This document shows, piece after piece, positions 9,850 to 16,817 of a DNA stretch of 64,000 nt (position 1 is its first letter; every line of letters starts with the position of its first letter). This stretch comes from an uncultured Isosphaeraceae bacterium. Its GTDB lineage: Bacteria > Planctomycetota > Planctomycetia > Isosphaerales > Isosphaeraceae. The translations under genes were made by a program, and so were the position numbers. The DNA is taken from assembly GCA_945957605.1 (NCBI GenBank), contig CAMFLR010000005.1:310001-374000 (forward strand). Reading direction: 5' to 3'. A model generated the notes under the pieces. That model searched no databases and was not told where the DNA came from. It saw nothing but the letters and a program-made list of their open reading frames with translations.

Positions 9850-10776
9850 GTGACACTCTCCCGCACGTTCCGCCGCGCGTCGGCCGTTCTCGGTGTCGTT
9901 TTGGGACTACTTCCCGCCGCCGCGTTTGCCCAGTCAAAAACTCAGGCCAAGCCGGCAGCGCTCGCTGTTCCCGAAACTGTGATCTTCGAGCGAGGCGTGG
10001 AATACGCCGCGCCCGATGGCACGCCCCTGCAACTGAACATCGCACGGCCGAAGTCGGGCGACGGGCCGTTCCCCACAGTCCTCTGCATTCACGGCGGCGG
10101 CTTCCGGGCCGGCAATCGCGAGAGCTACGATAAACTCGTGCTCCAACTTGCCGAACGCGGCTACGTCGCGGCGACTGTGACCTACCGGCTCGCTCCCAAA
10201 CACAAATTTCCCGCTGCAGTTCACGACGTGAAAGCCGCAGTGCGCTGGTTGCGTGCGAACGCTTCGAAGTACCAGATCGACCCCGACCGAATCGGCGTCA
10301 CCGGCGGTTCGGCTGGTGGCCATCTCGCGCTCTTTCTGGGCGTGACGTCGGGCGTTCCCGAGTTTGAGGGGAAGGGCGGCAATCCGTCGCAGTCGAGCAA
10401 GGTGGCGTGCGTCGTCAACGTTTACGGTCCGAGCGATTTCACGAAGTCGTACGGCAAGTCGGTCGATGCGGCCGAGGTTTTGCCGCTCTGGCTGGGTGGC
10501 GATCTCAAAACTGCGAAACATCAGCACATCATTGCGAGTCCCCTGCCCTGGATCACACCGCACGCCGCGCCGACGTTGTCGATCCACGGCACCGATGACA
10601 AGTACGTCGCGCACGAACAATCGGTCTGGCTCGTCGATCGTTTGACGGCGGCAGGTGTCGAGGCCGAATTGCTCACGCTGCAAGGTGCGGGGCACGGATT
10701 CCGCGGTGACGACGCGAAGAAGTCCGACGCGGCGCTCTTTGCCTTTTTCGACAAGCACCTGAAGCGCAGCAAGTAA
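9850..10776 (+). CDS. Secreted alpha/beta hydrolase (esterase/lipase, BD-FAE-like; 308 aa)
   Basis: The motifs are HGGGFRAGN (oxyanion hole), GGSAGGHLALF (Ser nucleophile), 'IHGTDDKYV' (Asp) and 'GAGHGF' (His): a complete catalytic triad. I chose the GTG at 9850 because GAGG lies 9 bases upstream and the product then begins with a clean signal peptide (VTLSRTFRRASAVLGVVLGL...AFA). An in-frame ATG at 9814 would add 12 residues but has no ribosome binding site. It is related to the esterase at 7357. The likely role is deacylation of extracellular polysaccharide or small esters; specificity is unknown. Confidence 0.82.
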   Translation: MTLSRTFRRASAVLGVVLGLLPAAAFAQSKTQAKPAALAVPETVIFERGVEYAAPDGTPLQLNIARPKSGDGPFPTVLCIHGGGFRAGNRESYDKLVLQLAERGYVAATVTYRLAPKHKFPAAVHDVKAAVRWLRANASKYQIDPDRIGVTGGSAGGHLALFLGVTSGVPEFEGKGGNPSQSSKVACVVNVYGPSDFTKSYGKSVDAAEVLPLWLGGDLKTAKHQHIIASPLPWITPHAAPTLSIHGTDDKYVAHEQSVWLVDRLTAAGVEAELLTLQGAGHGFRGDDAKKSDAALFAFFDKHLKRSK

Positions 10777-10806
10777 CGATCAGAACAAACTCCGCGGAGA
10801 TAGGTG

Positions 10807-11658
10807 ATGCCCGTCACGGAACCGTACATCGATGCGCACAGCCACATCTGGACGCCCGACGTCGCGCATTATCCGCTCGCCGCGGGGTATAAAGTCGCCG
10901 ACATGCAACCGCCGTCATTCACGTCGGAAGAGTTGCTTAAGATTTGCCAGCCGGTCGGTGTCGGACGCGTCAACCTCATCCAGATGAGTTATTACGCGTT
11001 CGACAATCGCTATATGCTTGATATGATCAAGCTCTATCCCGATCGGTTCGTGGGCACGGCGATCGTCGACCCACTTGGTCCCGATCCCGCCAAAGAAATG
11101 GCCGCGCTCTTGCCGCAAGGTGTGCGTGCGTTTCGGATCCAGCCCAAATACAGCAAGCAACCGATCGCGACCTGGCTTCAGCCCGAGGGCTACAACGCGA
11201 TGTTCGCCGCAGCGGCCGAAAGCGGCCAGGCATTATCCTGCTTGATCGATCCCGCCGGCTTCGCCGAGATCGATCGCATGTGCACGAAGTTCCCGAACAC
11301 GCCGGTGATTATCGATCACATCGGGAGAGTTGGCGTCGATGGAACGGTTCGGAATGAGGATGTTGATGCTTTGTGTGCACTGGCGAAGCATCCGCGACTT
11401 TATATCAAGGTCGGCGCGTTTTACGCTCTGGGCAAGAAAACGCCGCCTTATGATGACCTTGCTCCGCTGGTGAAGCGAGTGGTCGCGGCGTATGGTGCGA
11501 AACGCTGTATGTGGGAGAGCGATTGCCCGTTCCAGGTTGTGTCGCAAACTTACGCCGATAGCCTGAATTTGGTGAAGAATCGTCTCGATTTTCTGACGGC
11601 GAACGACAGGGACTGGATGCTCGCCAAGACTGCTGAGAATCTGTTGTTTCGCAAATGA
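10807..11658 (+). CDS. Amidohydrolase-2 family TIM-barrel metalloenzyme (283 aa)
   Basis: It begins 'YIDAHSHIWTPD', with the HxH metal motif of the amidohydrolase 2 family (PF04909; gamma-resorcylate/ACMS decarboxylase and lactonase relatives). Further signatures are 'VIIDHIGRVG' (metal-ligand His region), 'LYIKVGAFYALG' and 'CMWESDCPFQ' (Asp near the end of the barrel). No signal peptide, so it is cytoplasmic. The start is the ATG at 10807; a GTG lies immediately before it at 10804. It follows the secreted esterase by about 30 bases and may be cotranscribed. The substrate is unknown; lactone hydrolysis or decarboxylation is typical of the family. Confidence 0.8.
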   Translation: MPVTEPYIDAHSHIWTPDVAHYPLAAGYKVADMQPPSFTSEELLKICQPVGVGRVNLIQMSYYAFDNRYMLDMIKLYPDRFVGTAIVDPLGPDPAKEMAALLPQGVRAFRIQPKYSKQPIATWLQPEGYNAMFAAAAESGQALSCLIDPAGFAEIDRMCTKFPNTPVIIDHIGRVGVDGTVRNEDVDALCALAKHPRLYIKVGAFYALGKKTPPYDDLAPLVKRVVAAYGAKRCMWESDCPFQVVSQTYADSLNLVKNRLDFLTANDRDWMLAKTAENLLFRK

Positions 11659-11786
11659 CTTATCTGGCGACATAAAGAAATCTCGTGACCATGCTCTGCG
11701 TGGTCACGTAATTCGACCGCTCCGCGGTCATTGTATTTCGAACCGAGTGGAGAAGCTGAAACTCGGCCACGGGAGCGGCCGGGGGC

Positions 11787-11811
11787 GGCTACTACGCGGA
11801 GCATAGTAGCC
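11787..11811. terminator. Hairpin between convergent genes, possible bidirectional terminator
   Basis: GGCTACTA...TAGTAGCC forms a perfect 8-bp stem with a 9-base loop. It lies in the 209-bp gap between genes converging from both sides. No long T-run follows. A second small palindrome, GACCGCTCCGCGGTC, lies around 11716. Confidence 0.4.
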
Positions 11812-11867
11812 AGGGGGATAGTTGCTTGTGGTTTGTGCAGTGTCTGTGCGGCGGAATAACGGGCCAA

Positions 11868-12971
11868 CTACGGTTTCGCGACGATCTTGCCATGCTTCTG
11901 AAACGTTTCGAGCCAGTCGCGGACAATGGCGTCGCTGATCTCTTTCGAGCCCTTCATCGATTCCGCAGTTTCACCCCAATAGAAGCTAATCCAACCGGCC
12001 GCCTGGTTGCTCGCCCTTGATCGGTCGATGAACTCGATCAACTCTTCCTTGGAGCACTTCAGGGGAAACGTCTCTTCGATCACAACGGGTTTGCCGACGG
12101 CCGCGAATCCTGCGAGCGTTTCGAGCGCCTCGTTTACTTTGCCGCGCTCGGGATAGATGTGCGTGCACAGAAAGTCGAGGTTTCTGGCGACCTTGCTTGG
12201 GACAAATCCGGATGTCAGCCCTTTGCGATCGAGACTCCAGTCGACCATTCCAACAGTGATCAAATGCTTGGAATCGACCTCGCGAACCGCCTTTACCAGA
12301 CTGTCGATCCACTTGCGAGCGACTTCGGGACGATCACCACCAGGCGCGGGCTCGAGGTTGATGAACTGCACGAAATGCTTGCCAGCAAAGGCGCCGGCGA
12401 GCCAGTCGCCGGGTTTGCGCTGGGTGCCGCTTACAACTGGCTCATTCATCAGGTCGTAGCAGAAAATCGCCGGACTCTTCGCACAACGCGCGGCGACTGC
12501 CTTCCAGAATACGGCCTGCGCGTCCCAGCGAGCGTCGTCGTTCAGGGCGTCGTACCAGGGGGGCACGTCGGCCTTGTGGTAGCAGCCCAGGCCGGTCAGG
12601 TCGACGTACACTCGCTCGCGCTCGGCGAGTTCGAGCAGTTTGGCAAGGCGATCGAGACTTTCGGAGTTCGCTTCCGTGGGACTTCTGAGAAATTTGCTGA
12701 CTTGAATATGAATTCGCGCGACGTTCGCACCCAGCTCGCGGATCTCGCGGAAATCGGCCTCAACTTTGGCCCATTCCTTGTCCCAGTAATCTTCGATCAG
12801 CCGGCCGGTTTTGTCGTGATCGTAATTGACGCCCCAGGGGATGAACTTCTTTCCGGTCCCCTCCTCTGCGAATCCTTTGCCATCGCTCGAGATTGCGATG
12901 CGCGGCAGTGGTTCGGCTGCCAGGGCAAAAGTCGCGTGAAAGAGCAGCAAAAACGCAGCCGGACGGATCAT
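11868..12971 (-). CDS. Secreted GH5-like glycoside hydrolase (367 aa)
   Basis: The signal peptide is MIRPAAFLLLFHATFALAAE. The body is a TIM barrel of the clan A cellulase/mannanase type: 'FIPWGVNYDHD', 'GANVARIHIQ', 'YDLMNEPVV' with the likely acid/base Glu177, and 'PVVIEETFPL' near residue 305 with the likely nucleophile Glu. The spacing agrees with GH5-like enzymes; the exact substrate (mannan, glucan) cannot be assigned. Its ATG overlaps the stop of the upstream peroxiredoxin gene by ATGA, so the two are translationally coupled. Confidence 0.8.
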   Translation of the reverse strand: MIRPAAFLLLFHATFALAAEPLPRIAISSDGKGFAEEGTGKKFIPWGVNYDHDKTGRLIEDYWDKEWAKVEADFREIRELGANVARIHIQVSKFLRSPTEANSESLDRLAKLLELAERERVYVDLTGLGCYHKADVPPWYDALNDDARWDAQAVFWKAVAARCAKSPAIFCYDLMNEPVVSGTQRKPGDWLAGAFAGKHFVQFINLEPAPGGDRPEVARKWIDSLVKAVREVDSKHLITVGMVDWSLDRKGLTSGFVPSKVARNLDFLCTHIYPERGKVNEALETLAGFAAVGKPVVIEETFPLKCSKEELIEFIDRSRASNQAAGWISFYWGETAESMKGSKEISDAIVRDWLETFQKHGKIVAKP

Positions 12972-13459
12972 GGTGCGGTCTCTTGAGAGGTTTCGTTCTT
13001 AAGCGATTTCAGCACGCCGAGCGCTTCCTGCACGTGCTTCGTCGTTTGAAGCTGCGATGAAAATATGTGTCGCACGATTCCATTGCGATCGATCACATAG
13101 GTCACTCGCCCGGGGATGAGGCCAAGCGTTTTGGGGACGCCGAATTTCGCACGCACCTGGCCGCCGGGGTCGCTGAGCAGGAGATATGGCAGACGGTTGC
13201 GACTGGCAAATTGCTGGTGCGACGCTTCGCTGTCAGAACTGATGCCAATCACCTCAGCGCCGGCGTCCTGAAATTCGGTGTAGGCGTCACGAAATGAGCA
13301 AGCCTCGGCGGTGCAACCGGCCGTGTCGTCCTTGGGATAGAAAAACAGCACCACGTCACGCCCGCGAAAATCGGCGAGTCGCACAGGCTTGCCGTCGCCG
13401 CTGGAAAGCTCGAAATCGGGCGCGGGTTCGCCCACCTGCGTTGATCGCTTCTGAGACAC
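12968..13459 (-). CDS. bcp: Peroxiredoxin, BCP/PrxQ type (163 aa)
   Basis: This is a thioredoxin-fold peroxidase of the AhpC/TSA, BCP subfamily: 'GEPAPDFELSS', 'FFYPKDDTAGCTAEACSFRD' with the peroxidatic Cys49 and resolving Cys54 five residues apart, 'GISSDS', and 'PGRVTYVIDRNG'. It reduces hydrogen peroxide and organic hydroperoxides with thioredoxin. I chose the GTG at 13459 (protein begins VSQKRSTQVG) because GAGG precedes it; an ATG at 13492 would add 11 residues not typical of the family. The gene is short, complete and cytoplasmic. It lies just downstream of the palindromic repeat at 13495, which may contain or influence its leader. Confidence 0.88.
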   Translation of the reverse strand: MSQKRSTQVGEPAPDFELSSGDGKPVRLADFRGRDVVLFFYPKDDTAGCTAEACSFRDAYTEFQDAGAEVIGISSDSEASHQQFASRNRLPYLLLSDPGGQVRAKFGVPKTLGLIPGRVTYVIDRNGIVRHIFSSQLQTTKHVQEALGVLKSLKNETSQETAP

Positions 13460-13494
13460 GGGCGCCTCGTGGTGATTTTTCCTGAATCTCATAC

Positions 13495-13632
13495 TGGAAT
13501 TCAGGCTGGTGAGCCTTTTCTGGGTGCCACAAGTGGTACTCCACCAGTGTGTTGGACGTCACTCAGGGCACACTGGTGTGGTACCACCAGTGGCACCCGT
13601 CGGTCTGATTTCGACCACCACCCCGAATTCCA
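13495..13632. repeat. MITE-like palindromic repeat, copy 2 (138 bp)
   Basis: Terminal inverted repeats begin TGGAATTC and end GAATTCCA, with similarity running about 15 bp inward. The core is a hairpin with 30-nt arms (13522-13551 and 13569-13598) matching at about 27 of 30 positions, with a 17-nt loop. It is nearly the same sequence as 3466-3623 and in the same orientation. It sits in the upstream region of the peroxiredoxin gene and downstream of the SDR gene. No protein is encoded. Mobility by a transposase elsewhere in the genome is inferred from the structure only. Confidence 0.8.
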
Positions 13633-13662
13633 TCTTGAGCCTTTCCTGATTACCGCCAGCGA

Positions 13663-14457
13663 TCAAACGATCGACCGCACGACACCGCCATCGACTCGCA
13701 CCGCTGCTCCGTTCGTTGCGGAAGCGCCCGTGCCGCAGAGGTAGGTGATCATATTGGCAACTTCCTCGACCGTCGCAAAGCGGCGAATCAGGGAAGTAGG
13801 GCGAGCGGTTTTGAAGAATTCCGCTTCTACGGTCGCCTTGTCGACGCTTTGCTGACGCGCGAGGTCGCTTACGAAAGTGGCGACGCCTTCCGATTCGGTC
13901 GGGCCGGGGAGCACGGAGTTGACGGTCACGCCGGTTCCGGCGGTGAGTTCGGCGAGCCCGCGCGCGATTGCGAGTTGAGCGGTTTTCGTCATGCCGTAAT
14001 GAATCATCTCGATGGGAGGCTGCACGCCCGACTCACTCGAAACGAAAATAATCCGGCCCCAGTTGCGCGACTTCATGCCAGGCAGGTAATGCCGGCTGAG
14101 GCGGACGCCGCTCATCACGTTGGTTTCGAAGAAACGGAACCAATCCTCGTCGGGAATTTCCTCGAACGGCTTGGGCTCGAAGATCCCCAGGTTGTTCACC
14201 AGGATATCGACTTCCGGCAGTTCGACGGCAAGTTCGGCCGCGCCGGCATTTGTTGCAAGGTTGAGTGCAACACCTTCGACACTTCCAGGTCCGCCGAGCT
14301 TGCGAATCGCCTCGACGGCCGCCTCGACGCGTTCGGCGGTCCGGCCGTTGATGATGACCGATGCACCTTCACGGTACAGCGATCTTGCGGCGGCGAAGCC
14401 GATACCCGCCGTCGAACCGGTCACGAGCGCCCGCTTGCCCTGCAATCCGAGATCCAT
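13663..14457 (-). CDS. SDR-family NAD(P)-dependent oxidoreductase (264 aa)
   Basis: This is a classical short-chain dehydrogenase: cofactor motif TGSTAGIG (about residues 13-20), 'ILVNNLGIFEP', catalytic Ser in 'IIFVSSESG', Tyr/Lys in 'YGMTKTAQ', and 'NSVLPGPTES'. The start is the ATG at 14457 (MDLGLQGKRALVTG), the normal SDR beginning, with AAGGA upstream; an earlier in-frame ATG at 14571 would add 38 unlike residues. The closest functional group is 3-oxoacyl-ACP reductase-like SDRs, but the substrate cannot be assigned. It is transcribed divergently from the tRNA-Lys gene. Confidence 0.88.
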   Translation of the reverse strand: MDLGLQGKRALVTGSTAGIGFAAARSLYREGASVIINGRTAERVEAAVEAIRKLGGPGSVEGVALNLATNAGAAELAVELPEVDILVNNLGIFEPKPFEEIPDEDWFRFFETNVMSGVRLSRHYLPGMKSRNWGRIIFVSSESGVQPPIEMIHYGMTKTAQLAIARGLAELTAGTGVTVNSVLPGPTESEGVATFVSDLARQQSVDKATVEAEFFKTARPTSLIRRFATVEEVANMITYLCGTGASATNGAAVRVDGGVVRSIV

Positions 14458-14608
14458 TGGGGTGCATTCCTTGAAGTGTCGAGCGAGGCGAGCCGTGCCG
14501 AATTGGGCCCGCGCCCCCTTGCGCTTCACGATAACGGAACGGTCAAGGGACGTCATGGTCCGAGACGCCATTCCGCAGCCTCATCTGCACCTAAAGACCG
14601 GTGGGGAC

Positions 14609-14637
14609 TGGACGCGGGCGACGTCGCTGGATAAAAT
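14609..14637 (+). promoter_or_regulatory. Sigma70-type promoter of the tRNA-Lys gene
   Basis: TGGACG (14609-14614), 17-base spacer, then TAAAAT (14632-14637). The tRNA begins 12 bases further on, as expected for a tRNA promoter. Confidence 0.5.
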
Positions 14638-14648
14638 TGAGGCTCAAC

Positions 14649-15012
14649 GACCGGGTAGCTCAGTCGGTAGAGCAACGGACTTCAGATTGTCGAGGAGCCT
14701 CGCGCGGGAATAATCCAAACCGCACGAGTGAATGCCGCAGTTTGCTGGAACCCCCTGAGAGCCCCTGCACCACAACGTCGCCGGTAACGGCAAGCGTGAC
14801 GGTTTGAAAAGCGAGGGGATTGGGCGATCAGCAGGCAAGGGACCGGAGGATCTTCGGCCCCAGCCTCAGAGACTAGACGCGGCACACCTGAAATGGTGGT
14901 GGTATAGTCCAGACTTCAACACCTGACGCGTTATAAATGTGTCAAGGTGGCCGGTGAAAGCCGGTGAGGTAAGTTAATCCGTTGGTCCTGGGTTCGAGTC
15001 CCAGCCCGGTCA
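14649..15012 (+). tRNA. tRNA-Lys(UUU), interrupted by a group I intron
   Basis: The exons are 14649-14682 (34 nt) and 14974-15012 (39 nt). Joined they give a 73-nt cloverleaf: acceptor GACCGGG/CCCGGTC (7 perfect pairs), D arm GCTC...GAGC, anticodon stem ACGGA/TCCGT with loop CTTTTAA, five-base variable loop, T arm CTGGG TTCGAGT CCCAG. G1-C72, discriminator A73 and anticodon UUU fit lysine. CCA is not encoded and must be added. The exons alone would not fold, so removal of the intron is required. Joining one base differently would read GUU (Asn), but A73 and G1-C72 argue for Lys. Confidence 0.92.
14683..14973 (+). ncRNA. Group I self-splicing intron (291 nt) in the tRNA-Lys anticodon
   Basis: It is inserted after U34, the site used by the cyanobacterial tRNA-Leu(UAA) intron. 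Visible elements: P1 pairs exon CTT (14680-14682) with GAG (14692-14694) placing a U-G pair at the 5' splice site; P3 TGCCGC (14733-14738)/GCGGCA (14879-14884); P4 TGCTG (14743-14747)/CAGCA (14829-14833); P5 CCCC/GGGG; P7 GACTA (14871-14875)/TAGTC (14905-14909) inside the hallmark 'TCAGAGACTA' and 'TATAGTCC'; P8 CACC/GGTG (14885-14898); P9-type hairpin CCGGT-GAAA-GCCGG (14951-14964). The last base is G. There is no endonuclease gene inside. Its small size and site suggest subgroup IC3. Confidence 0.93.
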
Positions 15013-15030
15013 CTTAGTCGAAAAAAACAG

Positions 15031-15080
15031 CGATGCCGGCGATGGGAGGCAACTTCCCATCGCCGGCATCGTTGTTTGTT
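15031..15080 (+). terminator. Strong intrinsic terminator after tRNA-Lys
   Basis: A perfect 17-bp stem, CGATGCCGGCGATGGGA (15031-15047) against 15055-15071, is followed by TTGTTTGTTT. It lies 18 bases after the tRNA. An A-run on the 5' side could make it act in both directions. Confidence 0.85.
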
Positions 15081-15165
15081 TGCCGATCCAATTGTCAAAT
15101 TCGCGTCGTAAAGGGAGCTTGCCTCTACGCAACGACCCGACAGAGAAAACATCGACCGCACGAGA

Positions 15166-16188
15166 ATGGTTCAGTTGCTTGGTGAATATCATGTCGTCGT
15201 CGACGAAACCCCTGGTGAAAAGGAACAGTCTTTCGCAACAACGCGGGTTCGCACTGTTTGCAAGTTCAAGGGAACGGGCGTCGACGCCTTGATGGAAAGT
15301 GTGGCTGTCATGTATTGCAAAAACGATGATGGCTCGGAGTCGTTCGGCTATCCTCGTTCGTTCAAGATCTTGTTGTGGTTCACCGTGCTAAGTGGCTCGG
15401 CATTCATTGTTTTCTTGATGTTCGTGCCAGTCAAAACAAACTCCGATCAGATTGCTCAGTACCTCTGCATCGGCTTCTTTGGCTGTCTTCTGGCTTGTCT
15501 CCTGCCGGTTCTCCGGTTGCTGTCCGAAAAGATTCACGTCGATGATCACTCGATCACTCACGAATCCCATAACGGCAAGCGCACGGCACTGGCGTGGACC
15601 GATGTCGCCCGCGTCGTCGATCGCACGTATAAGCAGCGTCTGGAATTGCACGACGCCAACGGACTCGTCATGATCCGCGTTGAAAATCAAATTGAACAAT
15701 GCCTGCGTCTTCGCGCGATCGTGTTCGAACGGTCCAAGTGGCGTGAAGTCGAACCCACTCCCGCACTTCCGGCGACGTTTTACCGGGCAACGCCGCACCG
15801 CGTCATCATTTTCGGCGGCGCTGGCGTATTCGCGGTAGTAGGAATTCTGGCCCTGTTTTCTTCGGAGCCGGAGACTGCACCGATGTTCTGGCTGTTTTCG
15901 CTGGCAGCATTAGGGTGCGATTGGGACCGACTCCAATTGGACCACTCGGCCATCACGTTTCGTCATGTATTCTGGCGCCGAAGGGTGCCGATCGACCAGA
16001 TCAAAGCGATTCGGATGGGGACGTTCCGGCCCAGCCAAGGAAGCGTGTTTAGCAGTATTGGGATTCAACTACACAACGGCAAAGTGAGCCAGATTTTCTC
16101 CGTCCAAGGAGGAATACTACTGGTTTACCGAACAATCCTCACCGTTCTGCCGCCCGAAACCCTCCCGGACGACATGCCGGCCGAATAG
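15166..16188 (+). CDS. Integral membrane protein with PH-like soluble segments, unknown function (340 aa)
   Basis: I do not recognise the family with certainty. Two transmembrane segments lie around residues 68-85 and 93-112 ('FTVLSGSAFIVFLMFV', 'GFFGCLLACLLPVLRLL'), and two more around 213-229 and 238-250. After each pair comes a beta-rich stretch ('HVDDHSITHES...ALAWTDVARVV' and 'QLDHSAITFRHVFWRRRVPIDQIKAIRM') resembling bacterial PH-like domains, so the protein looks like an internal duplication. The start is uncertain: ATGs at 15292 and 15310 are also possible and none has a clear ribosome binding site. It stands alone after the tRNA terminator. Confidence 0.6.
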   Translation: MVQLLGEYHVVVDETPGEKEQSFATTRVRTVCKFKGTGVDALMESVAVMYCKNDDGSESFGYPRSFKILLWFTVLSGSAFIVFLMFVPVKTNSDQIAQYLCIGFFGCLLACLLPVLRLLSEKIHVDDHSITHESHNGKRTALAWTDVARVVDRTYKQRLELHDANGLVMIRVENQIEQCLRLRAIVFERSKWREVEPTPALPATFYRATPHRVIIFGGAGVFAVVGILALFSSEPETAPMFWLFSLAALGCDWDRLQLDHSAITFRHVFWRRRVPIDQIKAIRMGTFRPSQGSVFSSIGIQLHNGKVSQIFSVQGGILLVYRTILTVLPPETLPDDMPAE

Positions 16189-16210
16189 TCGTATTTCCAG
16201 ATCCAAAGCG

Positions 16211-16242
16211 GGCGGCGCGGCATTCGATGCGTGCCGGCCGCC
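16211..16242. terminator. GC-rich hairpin between convergent genes
   Basis: GGCGGC...GCCGCC plus inner GGCA/TGCC form a stem in the 115-bp gap between the membrane protein (plus) and the lipoprotein gene (minus). There is no T-run, so factor-independent action is uncertain. Confidence 0.4.
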
Positions 16243-16303
16243 GTGCTTGCTAAAGGTCATCGATCGCCAAATCCGTCGCGCCCCTGGCGAATTCACAATC
16301 GAG

Positions 16304-16729
16304 TCACCGCGACGAGAACGACTCGGAAATCTCCTGGCCGTCAACCTTGGCGGAAAGGTTGCCACTCACTCCCGCGGCGTATGGCCCGGGCGCAGAGCTA
16401 AACTTGTTGGGATCAGTTGTGTCGGCCAAGAGCGGGACAGTTGCCGACTTGTCGCGTTCGTCGAGCTTGAAGACAACGTCCGTCGGCGCAGGGGAAAGTG
16501 CGGTCTTGCCGTCGTTTTGGTAGAAATACGCCACGATTCGCGCGGTTTTCGACTTTGTCTTACCGCTTGGCCCTTCGGTCTTGATCGCGACGAGTCCCGC
16601 GTTGTTGGGAAGGCGCGTCATGCCTCCGCCGTTGGGTGCGGGGGTAGGTAAGAGGTTCGCGGGCTCGCCGCCGCATCCGGTTGCGATGATGGGAATGATC
16701 GTGAGTATGGCGATAAGAATTCTACGCAT
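16304..16729 (-). CDS. Small lipoprotein downstream of DUF1559 gene (141 aa)
   Basis: The N-terminus MRRILIAILTIIPIIATGCGG carries a lipobox with lipidation Cys19. The rest is a single small beta-rich domain ('VAYFYQNDGKTALSPAPTDVVFKLDE', 'AAGVSGNLSAKVDGQEISESF'). Small lipoproteins of this kind commonly follow DUF1559 genes in planctomycetes and may be partners; function unknown. It is 88 bases downstream of the DUF1559 stop, with a strong hairpin in between. Confidence 0.8.
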   Translation of the reverse strand: MRRILIAILTIIPIIATGCGGEPANLLPTPAPNGGGMTRLPNNAGLVAIKTEGPSGKTKSKTARIVAYFYQNDGKTALSPAPTDVVFKLDERDKSATVPLLADTTDPNKFSSAPGPYAAGVSGNLSAKVDGQEISESFSSR

Positions 16730-16754
16730 GAAAAAGGTTCCTTTCGAACAGGCT

Positions 16755-16781
16755 GGGCCAGACGGCGCGAGCGTCTGGCCC
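16755..16781 (-). terminator. Perfect intercistronic hairpin between DUF1559 and lipoprotein genes
   Basis: GGGCCAGACG and CGTCTGGCCC form a perfect 10-bp stem with a 7-base loop. It has no strong T-run, so it may be an attenuator or mRNA-stabilising element that lowers lipoprotein expression relative to the DUF1559 protein rather than a full stop. Confidence 0.5.
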
Positions 16782-16817
16782 GGATGATCTGACGATCTGT
16801 GGAAAAGCGCGATTAAA

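Noticed and set aside
8338-11658. A classical arginine-deiminase (arc) operon
   Set aside because: No carbamate kinase, ornithine transcarbamylase or antiporter is present; neighbours are esterases and an amidohydrolase.
14649-14690. Reading the split tRNA as tRNA-Sec/UGA suppressor (anticodon UCA)
   Set aside because: Ending the intron differently would give loop CTTCAAA, but group I rules (5' exon ending in U, intron ending in G) and the lysine identity elements give UUU.
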